Positions 5,917-5,924 of a DNA stretch of 5,924 bases are shown here, piece after piece. The translations under genes were made by a program, and so were the position numbers. The stretch comes from Phyllobacteriaceae bacterium. GTDB taxonomy: Bacteria > Pseudomonadota > Alphaproteobacteria > Rhizobiales > Rhizobiaceae. The stretch is from assembly GCA_024645155.1 (NCBI GenBank), contig JAHEGF010000049.1, forward strand, positions 10,634 to 16,557, given 5' to 3'. Below the pieces are notes generated by a model, which saw nothing but the letters and a program-made list of their open reading frames with translations, was not told where the DNA came from and ran no database searches. Numbering within the stretch: the first letter of the stretch is position 1; each line of letters starts with the position of its first letter.

Positions 5917-5924
5917 TCTGAGAA

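Noticed and set aside
1..5924. tRNA, rRNA, insertion sequence, CRISPR array, integrase or toxin-antitoxin genes
   Set aside because: Reading both strands gave no cloverleaf with CCA-type end, no transposase motifs, no terminal inverted repeats and no repeat arrays; nearly all sequence is accounted for by the five genes.

Overview
The window looks like a chromosomal segment of an alphaproteobacterium, most likely of the Hyphomicrobiales (Rhizobiales). The basis is moderately high GC, rhizobial-style product sequences (a kinase-less ExoP/GumC-type polysaccharide co-polymerase, a GlxA/GbdR-like AraC regulator, a membrane-anchored class III cyclase) and TTAA-rich CtrA-like boxes upstream of the first complete gene. 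The genus cannot be fixed from the sequence alone.

Layout. Bases 1-153 hold the 5' end of a minus-strand membrane-protein gene that runs off the left edge; it resembles rhizobial polysaccharide flippases. A divergent regulatory region follows (about 154-341). Next, on the plus strand, is a 794-residue Wzz/GumC/ExoP-family protein (342-2726) with an unusually long cytoplasmic N-terminus and a Pro/Gln-rich tail in place of a tyrosine-kinase domain. A 121-base gap leads to folD (2848-3753). Only 40 bases later comes a GlxA-type transcriptional regulator with a DJ-1/PfpI-like sensor domain and an AraC DNA-binding domain (3794-4756). Converging on it from the right edge is a four-helix membrane class III adenylate cyclase (4750-5916 or beyond, minus strand). 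The two stop regions overlap by 7 bases.

How the genes may work together. The divergent pair at the left is probably one surface-polysaccharide export unit: a translocase plus a chain-length/export co-polymerase. folD supplies one-carbon tetrahydrofolate units, and the regulator behind it belongs to the group that includes regulators of betaine, carnitine, arginine and sarcosine use. A link to methyl-group catabolism is therefore reasonable but is inference only. The cyclase is an independent signalling gene.

The window shows ordinary core and envelope gene content. I see no mobile element, CRISPR array, RNA gene, toxin-antitoxin pair or defence island, and no convincing wholly new system. 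The points worth a second look are the domain architecture of the Wzz protein, the CtrA-like boxes in the divergent promoter, and a possible six-codon leader ORF coupled to the regulator's start.
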